Source: Ferrovibrio sp. MS7 (lineage in GTDB: Bacteria; Pseudomonadota; Alphaproteobacteria; Ferrovibrionales; Ferrovibrionaceae). From it: a DNA stretch of 64,000 bases. Position 1 is the stretch's first letter; every line of letters starts with the position of its first letter. Positions 30,522 to 37,812 of the stretch are shown here, piece by piece. The stretch is taken from NCBI RefSeq assembly GCF_038404985.1, contig NZ_JBBKBA010000001.1:1516001-1580000 (forward strand). The letters are read 5' to 3'. The position numbers and the translations under genes were made by a program. The notes beneath the pieces are model-generated. The model made no database searches, was not told the DNA's origin, and saw only the letters and a program-made list of their open reading frames with translations.

Positions 30522-30528
30522 GGTGCCA

Positions 30529-31590
30529 ATGGCAGGGCTTGAACTGGAAGCTGTACGGGTATGGATCGGTAATCACGAGATCCTCAAGGGCGTTGACCTG
30601 AATGTCGCTAAGGGGGAATGCCTGGCACTGCTTGGCCCTTCCGGCTGTGGAAAAACCACAACGCTGCGGGTAATCGCCGGCTTCACCAAGGCGCAGCAGG
30701 GGCAGGTGCGCGTTGCCGGCCGGAATGTCGCCGATACGCCGCCAAACAAGCGCAATGTCGGACTGGTGTTTCAGGATTACGCATTGTTCCCGCATATGAC
30801 GATTGCCGAGAATGTCGGCTATGGCTTGCGCATGCGCGGATTGCCCAAGGCCGAGATATCCACCCGGGTAAATGATGCATTGGCCATGGTGCAGCTGGAG
30901 CACGTGGCTGCCCGTTTTCCGGCCAATCTTTCCGGCGGCCAACGCCAGCGTGTTGCCTTGGCGCGGGCCCTGGTGATCAAGCCCGATATCCTGCTGCTGG
31001 ATGAACCGCTGGGCGCGCTTGACCGCAAGCTGCGCGATCAGATGCAGGTCGAACTCAAGCAACTGCAGCGGCGCAGCGGCATCACAACGATCATTGTTAC
31101 CCATGATCAGGAGGAAGCGCTTTCGCTTGCGGATCGCGTGGCAGTGATGTTCAACGGCGCCATCCGCGAGATAGGCACGCCAGAGGTGCTTTATGAAACG
31201 CCGCGTTCGCGTGCGGTGATGGATTTCCTCGGCACCTCGAATATTGTGCTGGCTAATCTCGCCACGCCTGGAATCATGGTGCTGCCAAATGGCGTGCAAT
31301 TGGCGCGGCCGCAGGCCTTGGCGAATACGGGTACCACGGCCACCCTGGGGATCCGGCCCGAGCATGTGCAGCTTGTCGCCGGCGCTGCATCCCCCGATAC
31401 GATGACTGCCGATCTGATTGAGTGTGTCTATAAGGGCGGCTTGGTTGAAGTGCATGGCCGGTTGGCTGATGGCTCGGCCATCCAAATCAACACCACTGCC
31501 GCCCAGGCTGCCGCCCACGGCCTGAGCAGCCAGGGCGCCACGATCCGGTTCAGGTTCCCGCCTGAACGCCTGCAAATACTGGCCGAGTAG
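30529..31590 (+). CDS. ABC transporter ATP-binding protein (PotA-like)
   Basis: Motor subunit, 353 residues from ATG 30529. LGPSGCGKTTTLRVIAGF is the Walker A site, NLSGGQRQRVALARAL the signature, DILLLDEPLGALDRKLR the Walker B and D-loop, and IIVTHDQEEAL the switch His. The C-terminal part (about 235-353; GIRPEHVQLVAG) is a TOBE-type regulatory domain. It is separated by 47 bp from the nitrile hydratase genes with no terminator, so the transporter and enzyme genes are probably one transcript. Confidence 0.93.
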   Translation: MAGLELEAVRVWIGNHEILKGVDLNVAKGECLALLGPSGCGKTTTLRVIAGFTKAQQGQVRVAGRNVADTPPNKRNVGLVFQDYALFPHMTIAENVGYGLRMRGLPKAEISTRVNDALAMVQLEHVAARFPANLSGGQRQRVALARALVIKPDILLLDEPLGALDRKLRDQMQVELKQLQRRSGITTIIVTHDQEEALSLADRVAVMFNGAIREIGTPEVLYETPRSRAVMDFLGTSNIVLANLATPGIMVLPNGVQLARPQALANTGTTATLGIRPEHVQLVAGAASPDTMTADLIECVYKGGLVEVHGRLADGSAIQINTTAAQAAAHGLSSQGATIRFRFPPERLQILAE

Positions 31591-31637
31591 GGGCTGTGTG
31601 CCGCAGCTAAACAGACCGGGGCATGATGGAGGGAACA

Positions 31638-31961
31638 GTGGATAGAAAGGTCAACGATGTCGGGGGATTGCCCAAGGAAGGCGCTCTCCATCTCGAAGAA
31701 CATCCCGTGACGCTGCACGAGAAGCGCATCGACGCTATGTTGATGCTGCTGACCAGCCCGAAGGTGGATGCCTTCAAGGTTGATGCGCTGCGCCGTGCCA
31801 TCGAGCGCCATACCGCGGACGACTACCGGAAGTTCGGCTACTATGACAAGTGGATCCGCGCGGTACGCGATCTCCTGATCGAGCAGTCAATCCTTACGGC
31901 TGCCGAGATCGATGCCAGGATTGAGCAGCTCAAGGCTCGCCGGGCAGGGGGCGCCACATGA
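31638..31961 (+). CDS. Nitrile hydratase beta subunit, N-terminal domain as separate polypeptide
   Basis: The 107-residue protein from GTG 31638 (GGAGGG 4 nt upstream) matches only the N-terminal helical half of nitrile hydratase beta: MDRKVNDVGGLPKEG, HEKRIDAMLMLL, then RHTADDYRKFGYYDKWIRAV. Arg30 in HEKRIDAM corresponds to the conserved beta arginine that contacts the oxidised cysteine ligands. The protein stops where the family's linker would be, and its stop overlaps the start of the second half (ATGA). The same layout (split beta, then alpha) is known in thiocyanate hydrolase and toyocamycin nitrile hydratase. Nitrile-hydratase activator proteins also resemble this domain, so it could serve as activator too. 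Confidence 0.85.
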   Translation: MDRKVNDVGGLPKEGALHLEEHPVTLHEKRIDAMLMLLTSPKVDAFKVDALRRAIERHTADDYRKFGYYDKWIRAVRDLLIEQSILTAAEIDARIEQLKARRAGGAT

Positions 31962-32287
31962 CTGCAGTGCCACCAAAGCCAGGCCAGGCAATGAATATTG
32001 GCACGATGGTTCGCGTGTCGACCCGGAAACCAGAAGTGCATTGCCGCACGCCCAGCTATTTGCGCGGCGCGTCCGGCGTGGTGGATGAGGTGGTCGGCTT
32101 CTATCGCGACCCTTCTCTGTTGGCATTTCACAAACCGGGCCTCCCCATGCGCCTGCTGTATCGCGTGCGCTTCCGCCATCGCGATATCTGGCCGAATTAC
32201 ATGGGCAATGCCGCGGACAGCATATTCGCCGATCTCTATGGGGATTGGCTGGAGCCGATACAGGAGCAAAGCAATGGCCAGGCCTGA
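31958..32287 (+). CDS. Nitrile hydratase beta subunit, C-terminal SH3-like domain as separate polypeptide
   Basis: A 109-residue protein equal to the C-terminal barrel of nitrile hydratase beta. VHCRTPSYLRGASGVVDEVV is the segment with the second conserved beta arginine, followed by LLYRVRFRHRDIWP and an acidic FADLYGDWLEPI end. The first 12 residues are a short unrelated lead. It overlaps the preceding gene by 4 bp and the alpha-subunit gene by 14 bp, so the three products are probably made in fixed ratio. Confidence 0.85.
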   Translation: MTAVPPKPGQAMNIGTMVRVSTRKPEVHCRTPSYLRGASGVVDEVVGFYRDPSLLAFHKPGLPMRLLYRVRFRHRDIWPNYMGNAADSIFADLYGDWLEPIQEQSNGQA

Positions 32288-32963
32288 AAACCCGCACCAT
32301 GATCATCACGACCATGACCATGACCATGACCATGACCATGACCATGACCATGATGACCATGCGCCGATCAATGATGATGATTTCAGCACCCGCTATGAAG
32401 TGCTGCTGGAAACGGCGATCCGGGAATTGCTCGATGAAAAAGGCATCTTGAGCAACGAGGATATCCATCGCCAGATTGATATCCAGGATAGCCGAACACC
32501 AGCGCTGGGGGCGAAGGTTGTTGCGAAAGCCTGGGTAGACCCGGCCTTCAAGGCGGCTTTGATCGCCGCGCCGCTCAAAGCCATCAATGATCACTTTGGC
32601 CTGGCCATCCAGACGCCGCTGGAACTCAAGGTGCTCGAGAATACCCAGACCCTGCACAATGTCGTGGTCTGCACGCTTTGCTCCTGCTATCCGCGCATGC
32701 TGCTGGGGATTCCGCCAGCCTGGTACAAGTCGATTGAGTACAGGTCCCGCGTTGTGGTCGAGCCACGCCAGGTTCTTACTGAATTTGGCACGGTACTGCC
32801 TGCCGATGTGGAAGTGCGGGTTTCCGACAGCACCGCAGATATCCGCTATCTCGTGCTGCCGATGCGTCCACCGGGCACGGATGGCCTGAGCGAAGACGCA
32901 CTGGCGGCATTGGTGACGCGGGATGCCATGATCGGCACGGCCTTGCCGCTGCCCGTTGCCTGA
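32274..32963 (+). CDS. Cobalt-type nitrile hydratase alpha subunit with His-Asp tail
   Basis: Catalytic subunit of a nitrile hydratase or thiocyanate hydrolase relative, 229 residues from ATG 32274 (AGGAG 8 nt upstream). The metal loop VCTLCSC (Cys133, Cys136, Cys138) has Thr at the second place, the form found in non-corrin cobalt enzymes rather than the iron form CSLCSC. WYKSIEYRSRVVVEPRQVL, RYLVLPMRPPGTDG and ALVTRDAMIG are family blocks. Unusual are residues 8-29, a tail with 12 His alternating with Asp, and Arg141 right after CSCYP where I expect Trp in typical cobalt nitrile hydratases. Confidence 0.93.
   Translation: MARPENPHHDHHDHDHDHDHDHDHDHDDHAPINDDDFSTRYEVLLETAIRELLDEKGILSNEDIHRQIDIQDSRTPALGAKVVAKAWVDPAFKAALIAAPLKAINDHFGLAIQTPLELKVLENTQTLHNVVVCTLCSCYPRMLLGIPPAWYKSIEYRSRVVVEPRQVLTEFGTVLPADVEVRVSDSTADIRYLVLPMRPPGTDGLSEDALAALVTRDAMIGTALPLPVA
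32310..32351 (+). repeat. Seven perfect GACCAT hexamer repeats in the alpha-subunit gene
   Basis: GACCAT is repeated seven times without mismatch and encodes (Asp-His)7, residues 13-26 of the alpha subunit. One more GACCAT follows after a single GAT. Because the unit is two codons, slippage changes tail length without shifting frame. Confidence 0.97.
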
Positions 32964-32997
32964 AACCGTAACAGCTTATCTTAGTCAGGAGCATATT

Positions 32998-33873
32998 GTG
33001 CAAGCGACACCCACTCTGCGCGAAAGCCTCAACCGCGGTACCTTACTCAGCATTCCCGGCGTCTTTGACATGATTTCCGCGCGTATCGCCGACTCGCTCG
33101 GGTTTGATGTGCTGTATATGACCGGCTATGGCACGGTTGCTTCCTATCTCGGGCTGCCTGATGCTGGCTTGGCCACCTATACCGACATGGTTTCCTGTGT
33201 ATCCCGTATAGCCAGCGGGACGCGCGCGCGATTGATTGCGGATGGCGATACCGGCTATGGCGGCCTGCTCAACGTGCAGCATACGGTGCGTGGCTATGAG
33301 ATGGCTGGCGCTGCAGCGATCCAGCTTGAAGATCAGGAATTTCCCAAAAAATGTGGCCATACGCCGGGCCGCCGGGTGATCCCGAGCGAAGACATGGTGG
33401 CGAAGATCAAGGTGGCGGTGGAGACCCGCAGCAGCAGTGACTTTCTGATCGTGGCGCGCACCGATGCGCGTACCACGCTTGGTCTTGATGAGGCTCTGCG
33501 CCGCGCTGAAGCCTATGCCAGGGCCGGGGCGGATATATTGTTCGTTGAATCTCCCGAAAGCGAAGAGGAGATGGAACGGATCTGCCGCAGCTTCGACCTG
33601 CCGCTGCTTGCCAACATGGTGGAGGGCGGGCGTACCCCGGTGCTGCCGGCGGCGCGGCTGCAGGAACTTGGCTATGCGCTGGCGATTTTTCCCGCCACTG
33701 GCTTCCTCACGGTCGGCGCGGCACTCACCCGCAGCTACAGCGAAATCAAGGCGCATGGCTCCACCGCCAATCGCGACCTTGATCTCTACGATTTCATGGA
33801 TTTCTCGCGCTTGATGGGTTTCGAAAAGGTCTGGGATTTTGAGCGCCGCACCGCCGGCCTTACATCAAATTAA
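32998..33873 (+). CDS. Isocitrate lyase / PEP mutase superfamily lyase
   Basis: Carbon-carbon lyase of the isocitrate-lyase superfamily, 291 residues from GTG 32998 (AGGAG 6 nt upstream). The metal-binding segment is LIADGDTGYGG (Asp82, Asp84). EDQEFPKKCGHTPGRRVIP contains KKCGH with catalytic Cys119, which separates it from PEP mutases and points to lyases such as methylisocitrate or 2,3-dimethylmalate lyase. VARTDARTTLGLDEALRRAE and LLANMVEGGRTPVLP are further family blocks. In this operon it may split the acid made from the nitrile. Confidence 0.9.
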   Translation: MQATPTLRESLNRGTLLSIPGVFDMISARIADSLGFDVLYMTGYGTVASYLGLPDAGLATYTDMVSCVSRIASGTRARLIADGDTGYGGLLNVQHTVRGYEMAGAAAIQLEDQEFPKKCGHTPGRRVIPSEDMVAKIKVAVETRSSSDFLIVARTDARTTLGLDEALRRAEAYARAGADILFVESPESEEEMERICRSFDLPLLANMVEGGRTPVLPAARLQELGYALAIFPATGFLTVGAALTRSYSEIKAHGSTANRDLDLYDFMDFSRLMGFEKVWDFERRTAGLTSN

Positions 33874-33890
33874 GCCAGGAGCAAGCAGAC

Positions 33891-34538
33891 ATGGAGATCG
33901 CTGCCGATCTTTCGGAGAATTACCGCGTTGCCTTCGATGGCCGGATCGGCTTCGGCAAGCGACCTGCCCTGCTGTCGATCGATTTCGTCAAAGCCTATAC
34001 CACGCCGGGGGCGGCGCTGTTTGCACCGGGTGTGGTCGACGCGGTGAAGGCATCGGTTGCGCTCTATGCCGCTGCCCGCAGGGCTGGGATTCCGATCATC
34101 TACACCAAGGTTATCTACCGGCCCGATGGCCGCGACGGCGCCGCCTTTGCTACCAAGGTTCCTTTGCTCAGAACCATGACGGCCGATAACCCACTCACCG
34201 AGATTGTCGATGAATTGCCGCCAGCGCCGGCAGATACCATCATCGTAAAGCAATTTGCCAGTGCTTTCTTTGCCACCAATCTGGCGCCGATGCTCACCTG
34301 GATGGGGGTGGACACCCTGATCCTCACCGGCTGCTCCACGAGCGGCTGCGTGCGGGCCACGGCGGTGGATGGTTGCTCCTATGGCTATCGTGTGATCGTG
34401 CCTGAGGAATGCGTTGGCGACCGCCATCCGGCGCCCCATCAGGCCAATCTGTTCGATATCAACTCGAAATATGGCGATGTCGTCGGCATTGCCGAGGCGA
34501 GCGACTATCTGGCGCAATGCCAGGCGATCAAGCGCTGA
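33891..34538 (+). CDS. Isochorismatase-family amidohydrolase (N-carbamoylsarcosine amidase-like)
   Basis: Cysteine hydrolase of 215 residues. The triad is visible as Asp31 (LLSIDFVKAY), Lys120 (IIVKQFASAFFATNL) and Cys153 (LTGCSTSGCVRATAVDG). The CSTSGCVRATA block is that of N-carbamoylsarcosine amidase and maleamate amidase, which release ammonia from an amide or carbamoyl group. AGGAG precedes ATG 33891. An amidase directly behind a nitrile hydratase is the usual second step, although such amidases normally belong to the amidase-signature family, not this fold. Confidence 0.9.
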   Translation: MEIAADLSENYRVAFDGRIGFGKRPALLSIDFVKAYTTPGAALFAPGVVDAVKASVALYAAARRAGIPIIYTKVIYRPDGRDGAAFATKVPLLRTMTADNPLTEIVDELPPAPADTIIVKQFASAFFATNLAPMLTWMGVDTLILTGCSTSGCVRATAVDGCSYGYRVIVPEECVGDRHPAPHQANLFDINSKYGDVVGIAEASDYLAQCQAIKR

Positions 34539-34552
34539 GCCGGAGGAACATT

Positions 34553-35152
34553 ATGCGGATCAAGACAGCTTTTCTGGTTATGGCCATGACATTGGCCACC
34601 TCTGCGGCACAAGCGCATCATCCCATGGGTGGCATGACGCCGCGCAGCCTGATGGAGGGCCTGCTGTCAGGCCTTGGCCATCCCATCCTGGGCCTCGATC
34701 ATTTCGCTGCGTTTATCGGCTTTGGCCTGATCGTGGCGCTAAGCGGGTTGCCGCTGGTTGTTGCGGTTCTGCTGCCCGCCTGCCTTGCGATGGGCGCTGT
34801 GCTGCATGTATCCGGTGTCTCGGTGCCCCATGCCGAAGCCTTGATCCTGCTCAGCCTGGTCGCAATGGCGGTGTCGCTGCTCGCCATCCGGAAGTTGGGG
34901 CGGCTGCTGCCAGCCTTGGTTATCCTGGTCAGTGCGGCGCTGCATGGCTATGTGCTGGCCGAAACCATAATCGGTGCCGAGCCCACCCCGCTGCTGGCCT
35001 ATTTCGCCGGCCTTGTGATCATTCAATCGGCAATGCTGCTTGGCCTGGTGTTGCTGCTGCGCCTGCCTGTTTTGATGGCTGCTTCTGTCCCGGTCTCGCG
35101 CGCCGCCGCGGTTGCCCTGTTGCTTGTCGGCGGTCTGTCGCTCGTCCTCTGA
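34553..35152 (+). CDS. HupE/UreJ-type metal transporter
   Basis: Membrane protein, 199 residues from ATG 34553 (GGAGG upstream). An N-terminal signal-like segment ends near AQAHHPMGG. Then SGLGHPILGLDHFAAFIGFG carries the HPxxGxDH signature of HupE/UreJ proteins, linked to nickel or cobalt uptake. About six more hydrophobic helices follow. As last gene of the nitrile-hydratase operon it probably brings in cobalt for the enzyme rather than nickel for a hydrogenase or urease, none of which is seen in the window. Confidence 0.88.
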   Translation: MRIKTAFLVMAMTLATSAAQAHHPMGGMTPRSLMEGLLSGLGHPILGLDHFAAFIGFGLIVALSGLPLVVAVLLPACLAMGAVLHVSGVSVPHAEALILLSLVAMAVSLLAIRKLGRLLPALVILVSAALHGYVLAETIIGAEPTPLLAYFAGLVIIQSAMLLGLVLLLRLPVLMAASVPVSRAAAVALLLVGGLSLVL

Positions 35153-35299
35153 GCGGACAGCTCATTGCATACATATGGTCTGTGCCCGCAGCGGATACTG
35201 CTGCCGCGTGAAGAGCCATAGCTGCTCGCCAATAGCGAGCAAGCCATAACTGGCCGTCAAAGCTGATTGGGCGGCTGGCAGATTTCGCTTGACTTATTT

Positions 35300-35347
35300 A
35301 ATTCCTATATGGAAATTAGTTTAACTAAGTTATTCCATATAGGAATT
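35300..35347. promoter_or_regulatory. Double TTCC-N5-GGAA operator, site 1
   Basis: Two complete boxes, TTCCTATATGGAA (35302-35314) and TTCCATATAGGAA (35333-35345), 31 bp apart centre to centre; together with flanking AA and TT they form a 15-bp perfect inverted repeat. The 18-bp spacer holds the dyad TTAGTT-T-AACTAA. A TTGACT at 35289-35294 may be the -35 element. The second box ends 5 bp before the ATG. Boxes of T-N11-A shape are typical of LysR-type regulators. Confidence 0.8.
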
Positions 35348-35350
35348 TTT

Positions 35351-36340
35351 ATGAGCCAGCCCTATCGGTGCGCCATCCTCAACGACTATCAGTCCGTTGC
35401 ACTCACGATGGCCGATTGGAGCGGCGTGGCGGCTCAACTCGACATCACGGTGTTCGATCGCCATCTGGGCGATGAAAACGCCGTGGCGGCGGCATTGCAG
35501 GATTTCGAGATTGTCGTGCTGATGCGGGAACGCACGGCATTTCCGCGCAGCCTGTTCGCCCGCCTGCCGAAGTTGAAGCTGCTGGTCACCACGGGAAGGC
35601 GCAATCCGTCCGTAGACATCCAGGCGGCTCGCGACCATGGCGTATTCGCAGCCGGTACCGGTTCTTTCGACCACCCGACCGGCGAACTGACCTGGGGCCT
35701 GATCCTTGGCCTGCTGCGGCAGATTCCGCTGGAAGATGCGAACCTGCGCCAGCGCGGTCCCTGGCAGCGCAGCGTCGGCGTCGACCTCAAGGGGCGCACC
35801 ATCGGTATCCTGGGCTTGGGCAAGCTGGGCGGTCAGGTCGCCCGGGTGGCCGAGGCATTCGGCATGCGCCGCATTGCCTGGAGCAACAACTTGACGCCGG
35901 AACGCTGCGCCGAACTCGGGGTCGAGTATGTCAGCAAGGACGAATTGCTGCGCCAGTCGGATATCCTGACCATCCACACTAATCTGAGCAAACGCACTAT
36001 CGGCCTGATTGGCGCTGCCGAACTGGCCATGATGAAGCCCACGGCGATCCTGGTGAATACCTCGCGCGGTTTCATCGTCGATGAGAAGGCCTTGGTCGAA
36101 GCGTTGCGGCAGAACCGGATCGCCGGTGCCGCGCTGGACGTCTACGATCAAGAGCCGTTGCCGGATGACCACCCGTTGCGCGACCTGCCAAACACGCTGC
36201 TGACCCCGCATATCGGCTATGTCACCGAGGATAATTACCGCCTGTTCTTCAAGCTGGTGGTGGAGGATATCCGCGCCTGGCTCGATGGCGCACCAATCCG
36301 CGAGTTGACGCACGAAGCACAACTCGATCGCACTCAATAA
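35351..36340 (+). CDS. D-2-hydroxyacid dehydrogenase
   Basis: NAD-dependent reductase or dehydrogenase of the D-isomer-specific 2-hydroxyacid family, 329 residues from ATG 35351 (AGGA 7 nt upstream; an upstream extension lies in the operator). GRTIGILGLGKLGGQVARVA is the nucleotide fold. Catalytic Arg, Glu and His sit in LVNTSRGFIVDE, DVYDQEPLPDDHPL and LTPHIGYVTEDNY. It differs from the 7.2-kb paralogue, being closer to phosphoglycerate-dehydrogenase-like members. The operator before it is shared with two other promoters of module 2. Confidence 0.92.
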   Translation: MSQPYRCAILNDYQSVALTMADWSGVAAQLDITVFDRHLGDENAVAAALQDFEIVVLMRERTAFPRSLFARLPKLKLLVTTGRRNPSVDIQAARDHGVFAAGTGSFDHPTGELTWGLILGLLRQIPLEDANLRQRGPWQRSVGVDLKGRTIGILGLGKLGGQVARVAEAFGMRRIAWSNNLTPERCAELGVEYVSKDELLRQSDILTIHTNLSKRTIGLIGAAELAMMKPTAILVNTSRGFIVDEKALVEALRQNRIAGAALDVYDQEPLPDDHPLRDLPNTLLTPHIGYVTEDNYRLFFKLVVEDIRAWLDGAPIRELTHEAQLDRTQ

Positions 36341-36383
36341 CGTAATATGGAATTATTATTGTAGACAACTTTCCATTTTGGAA
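36340..36383. promoter_or_regulatory. TTCC-N5-GGAA operator with upstream half-site, site 2
   Basis: A perfect box TTCCATTTTGGAA (36371-36383) with a half-site whose GGAA (36349-36352) lies exactly 31 bp upstream of the box's own GGAA. It is in the gap between the dehydrogenase gene and the ABC transporter genes, 63 bp before the first transporter start. Confidence 0.8.
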
Positions 36384-36446
36384 TGTAGCGTCTGCATCAA
36401 CAGGACATCGACTAGTCGGAACAACAGACAGCAACGGGGGTTGGTG

Positions 36447-37784
36447 ATGAGCAAGCTGGACAAGAAGCGTATTGGTCGCCGCGCGGCGCTGAAGACCCTG
36501 GGCGGCGGCGCTGCTGCTGCCGCCTTCACCCTTGGCGGCGCGCCCTGGAATTTCGCCATCGGCCAGAGCCAGCGCACCGTGCGGATCTGGACCACGCAAT
36601 CGGCGCCGGCGCAGATCAAGGTGTATGACACGATCATCAAGATGTTCGAGGCCAAGAACCCGAAGATCAAGATCGCCCTTGAACTGGTTTCCGACGACGA
36701 TGTTTTCCCCAAACTGACCGCTGCTCATGCGGCTGGCCAGCCGCCAGAAATCTGCTCCAACACGAATACCTATGTTCCTGGCGCGCTGCATGGCCGTGGC
36801 CTGGTGGAGAACATGGCCGACGTGGCCAAGGCGGTGGGCGATTTCACGCCGCGCTCGCTTGAAGTCTACAATGAAGGCGGCTTCCAGTTCTCGCTGGGCG
36901 CCGCGCTGACTGTGATCTCGGCGATGTGGGTGCGCACCGATCTGTTCGCCGCCGAAGGCCTGGACGTGCCCAAGCACTGGGATGATTATCTGGTCGCCGC
37001 CAAGAAGCTGACCAAGCGCGGCGTTTACGGCACGGCGCTGCCTTATGGTAAGGGTGCTTTCGCCAACCGCATGATGGACATGTTCATCCGCCAGGCCGGC
37101 GGAGATATCGTGGCGCCGGATATGTCGGTAGTGTTTGACAATCCCGGCACGCATCGCGCGCTGGAATTCATGGCTGAAGCACGGGCCTTTGCGCCGCCGG
37201 GCGCCAACAACTACAGCTTCGGCGAGACCCTTAATGCTTTCGTCAGTGGTGCCACCGCCATCGGCGTTTACTCTGGCCGCACGCTGTCAAACATTCATGC
37301 GCAGAATCCCAGCCTCAAGGACAAGGTGAAGGCCGCGTTCTATTCCTATCCGCGCGATGGCCAGCGTTACTGGGTCTGTGGCTATGATGCCTTCTTCATC
37401 AACAAGGGCGCCAAGGTGAATACCGACGAAGCCAAGATCTTCGCCGAGTTCTTCTACCAGCCAGAACCCTATACGCTGTTCCTGCATGGCGCGCCTGCGC
37501 ATAACCTGCCGGTGGTGGACAAGGTGGCGCGTTCCGCGACTTACAATGACAACCCGGTGCTGAACCAGCACAAGGCCGATATCGACACTCTGATGGCCAT
37601 CGCTGCCGAAGGCTGGGTTAATATCAAGCCGACGGCGAAGCATCCCTTCATCTTCAAGATGGGCGATATCTACGGCAGCAATATCATGGCCGAAGTGCTG
37701 CAGCGCGTCGTGGTCGAGAAACAGACCCCGAAGGCCGCCGCCGCCTGGGGCCAGGATCGTATCGCCGAGATCATGAAGGCCTGA
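36447..37784 (+). CDS. ABC transporter substrate-binding protein, family 1 (sugar type)
   Basis: Periplasmic binding protein, 445 residues from ATG 36447 (GTG 36444 in frame is an alternative; GGGGG upstream). A Tat-like signal KKRIGRRAALKTLGGGAAAA starts it. The mature part (TVRIWTTQSAPAQIKVYDTI; KIKIALELVSDDDVFPKLTA) is that of extracellular solute-binding family 1, used for sugars, glycerol phosphate and related compounds. Two permeases and an ATPase follow. The ligand is unknown; the surrounding amidase and lyase genes suggest an N-containing compound. Confidence 0.9.
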   Translation: MSKLDKKRIGRRAALKTLGGGAAAAAFTLGGAPWNFAIGQSQRTVRIWTTQSAPAQIKVYDTIIKMFEAKNPKIKIALELVSDDDVFPKLTAAHAAGQPPEICSNTNTYVPGALHGRGLVENMADVAKAVGDFTPRSLEVYNEGGFQFSLGAALTVISAMWVRTDLFAAEGLDVPKHWDDYLVAAKKLTKRGVYGTALPYGKGAFANRMMDMFIRQAGGDIVAPDMSVVFDNPGTHRALEFMAEARAFAPPGANNYSFGETLNAFVSGATAIGVYSGRTLSNIHAQNPSLKDKVKAAFYSYPRDGQRYWVCGYDAFFINKGAKVNTDEAKIFAEFFYQPEPYTLFLHGAPAHNLPVVDKVARSATYNDNPVLNQHKADIDTLMAIAAEGWVNIKPTAKHPFIFKMGDIYGSNIMAEVLQRVVVEKQTPKAAAAWGQDRIAEIMKA

Positions 37785-37812
37785 TCCGGCCGGCAAACCG
37801 AACGAGAGCAAG

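Noticed and set aside
32310-32351. Tandem hexamers considered as CRISPR or structural array
   Set aside because: Contiguous in-frame codon repeats without spacers inside a gene.
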